NCBI GenBank assembly: GCA_903925515.1
Contig: CAIYFP010000110.1
Coordinates: forward strand, 1-6,486
Direction of reading: 5' to 3'
DNA from: an uncultured Verrucomicrobiota bacterium
Lineage (GTDB): Bacteria > Verrucomicrobiota > Verrucomicrobiia > Limisphaerales > UBA9464
Length of the DNA stretch: 6,486 bases
Shown here: positions 6,263-6,486 of the stretch, piece by piece
Numbering within the stretch: position 1 is the stretch's first letter
Layout of the letters: the number at the start of each line of letters is the position of its first letter
The notes under the pieces: generated by a model
Seen by the model: only the letters and a program-made list of their open reading frames with translations
Told to the model about the DNA's origin: nothing
Database searches by the model: none
Made by a program: the position numbers and the translations under genes

Positions 6263-6276
6263 GGGGGGCGCCCCCC
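6263..6276. repeat. Perfect 14-bp GC palindrome
   Basis: GGGGGG-CG-CCCCCC is its own reverse complement. It has no loop-sized spacer and no T-run, so it is unlikely to be an intrinsic terminator. Homopolymer G/C runs of this kind can be slippage-prone or error-prone in sequencing. Confidence 0.4.
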
Positions 6277-6486
6277 CGCCGCAGGTGCCCGCCGATGACG
6301 CCCGCCGGGCGGCATGGGGCATCAGGGCGGCTGCATGGGACCCCGTCGCTCGCCGATGCGTGGATCCCCAATCCCCGCACGAGGAGGCTTTGGGTGGGGC
6401 GCAAGGCATGGCCCCTGCTGCAGGCCGCGTGGCCGATAGGCGTTAACCTTGGAACGTCCGCACACGAAACGCCCGATGCGGCATCC

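Larger units (their letters stand above)
6179..6486. other. Non-coding region after dinB
   Basis: This 308-bp stretch holds no convincing gene. Open frames on both strands are short, start without ribosome binding sites and give Ala/Arg/Gly/Pro-rich translations with no recognisable domain. It contains an AT-rich islet with an inverted repeat near its left end, a GC palindrome at 6263-6276, and an imperfect direct repeat (GGGCGGCATGGG at 6307-6318 and GGGCGG-CTGCATGGG at 6325-6339). The last bases include a small palindrome, GATGC-G-GCATC (6475-6485). No intrinsic terminator with a T-run follows dinB. The sequence near 6440-6486 could be the leader of a gene beyond the window, but nothing supports that directly. 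Confidence 0.5.

Noticed and set aside
6263..6276. GC palindrome as terminator of the dinB unit
   Set aside because: It has no loop-sized spacer and no T-run, and lies about 85 bp past the stop codon.
6307..6339. Imperfect direct repeat GGGCGG...CATGGG
   Set aside because: Two short, imperfect, G-rich copies in GC-rich sequence; not enough to call an element.
6194..6409. Short minus-strand open frame after dinB
   Set aside because: It has Ala/Arg/Gly-rich composition, no ribosome binding site and no domain. A second overlapping frame on the same strand is equally open, which points to GC bias rather than coding.

Overview
This is a GC-rich window with five complete protein genes, and the most likely source is a member of the Verrucomicrobiota or a related PVC bacterium. 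The placement rests on one gene: a type II pseudopilin-like protein with the N-terminal GFTLIELLVVIAIIAILAG segment and a C-terminal H-X9-DG motif in the context SFADGHAEIKRW. That architecture is greatly expanded in Verrucomicrobiota, Planctomycetota and Lentisphaerota. The other four genes fit but do not prove it.

Layout. On the minus strand, reading right to left, the pseudopilin-like gene (2571 to 1744) is followed, after a possible stem-loop terminator and a short 9-bp repeat tract, by a class I CPD photolyase (1625 to 174). Positions 1-173 are non-coding. On the plus strand, after a 170-bp divergent intergenic region, come thiH (2742-3992), a LytS/YehU-type membrane histidine kinase (4002-5090) and dinB, DNA polymerase IV (5087 or 5120 to 6178). 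These three are packed tightly: 9 nt separates thiH from the kinase, and the kinase and dinB probably overlap. They look like one transcription unit although their functions are unrelated (thiamine biosynthesis, signalling, translesion synthesis). Positions 6179-6486 hold no convincing gene.

Two of the five genes deal with DNA damage: the photolyase directly reverses UV dimers and Pol IV bypasses lesions. No SOS operator was recognised. ThiH makes dehydroglycine from tyrosine for the thiazole half of thiamine, but no other thi gene and no TPP riboswitch is visible. The kinase has no LytTR-type response regulator in the window.

I see no undescribed multi-gene system here. The most useful observation is the dinB start. 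The first ATG (5120) would remove a catalytic aspartate, and the conserved N-terminus reads in frame back to a CTG that overlaps the kinase stop codon as CTGA. This implies a rare CTG start, or a base difference from an ancestral ATGA. A second broad signal is C excess on the plus strand across most of the window whichever way the genes point, with opposite third-position preferences in the two gene groups. Comparisons with E. coli proteins are from memory; no alignment was run.
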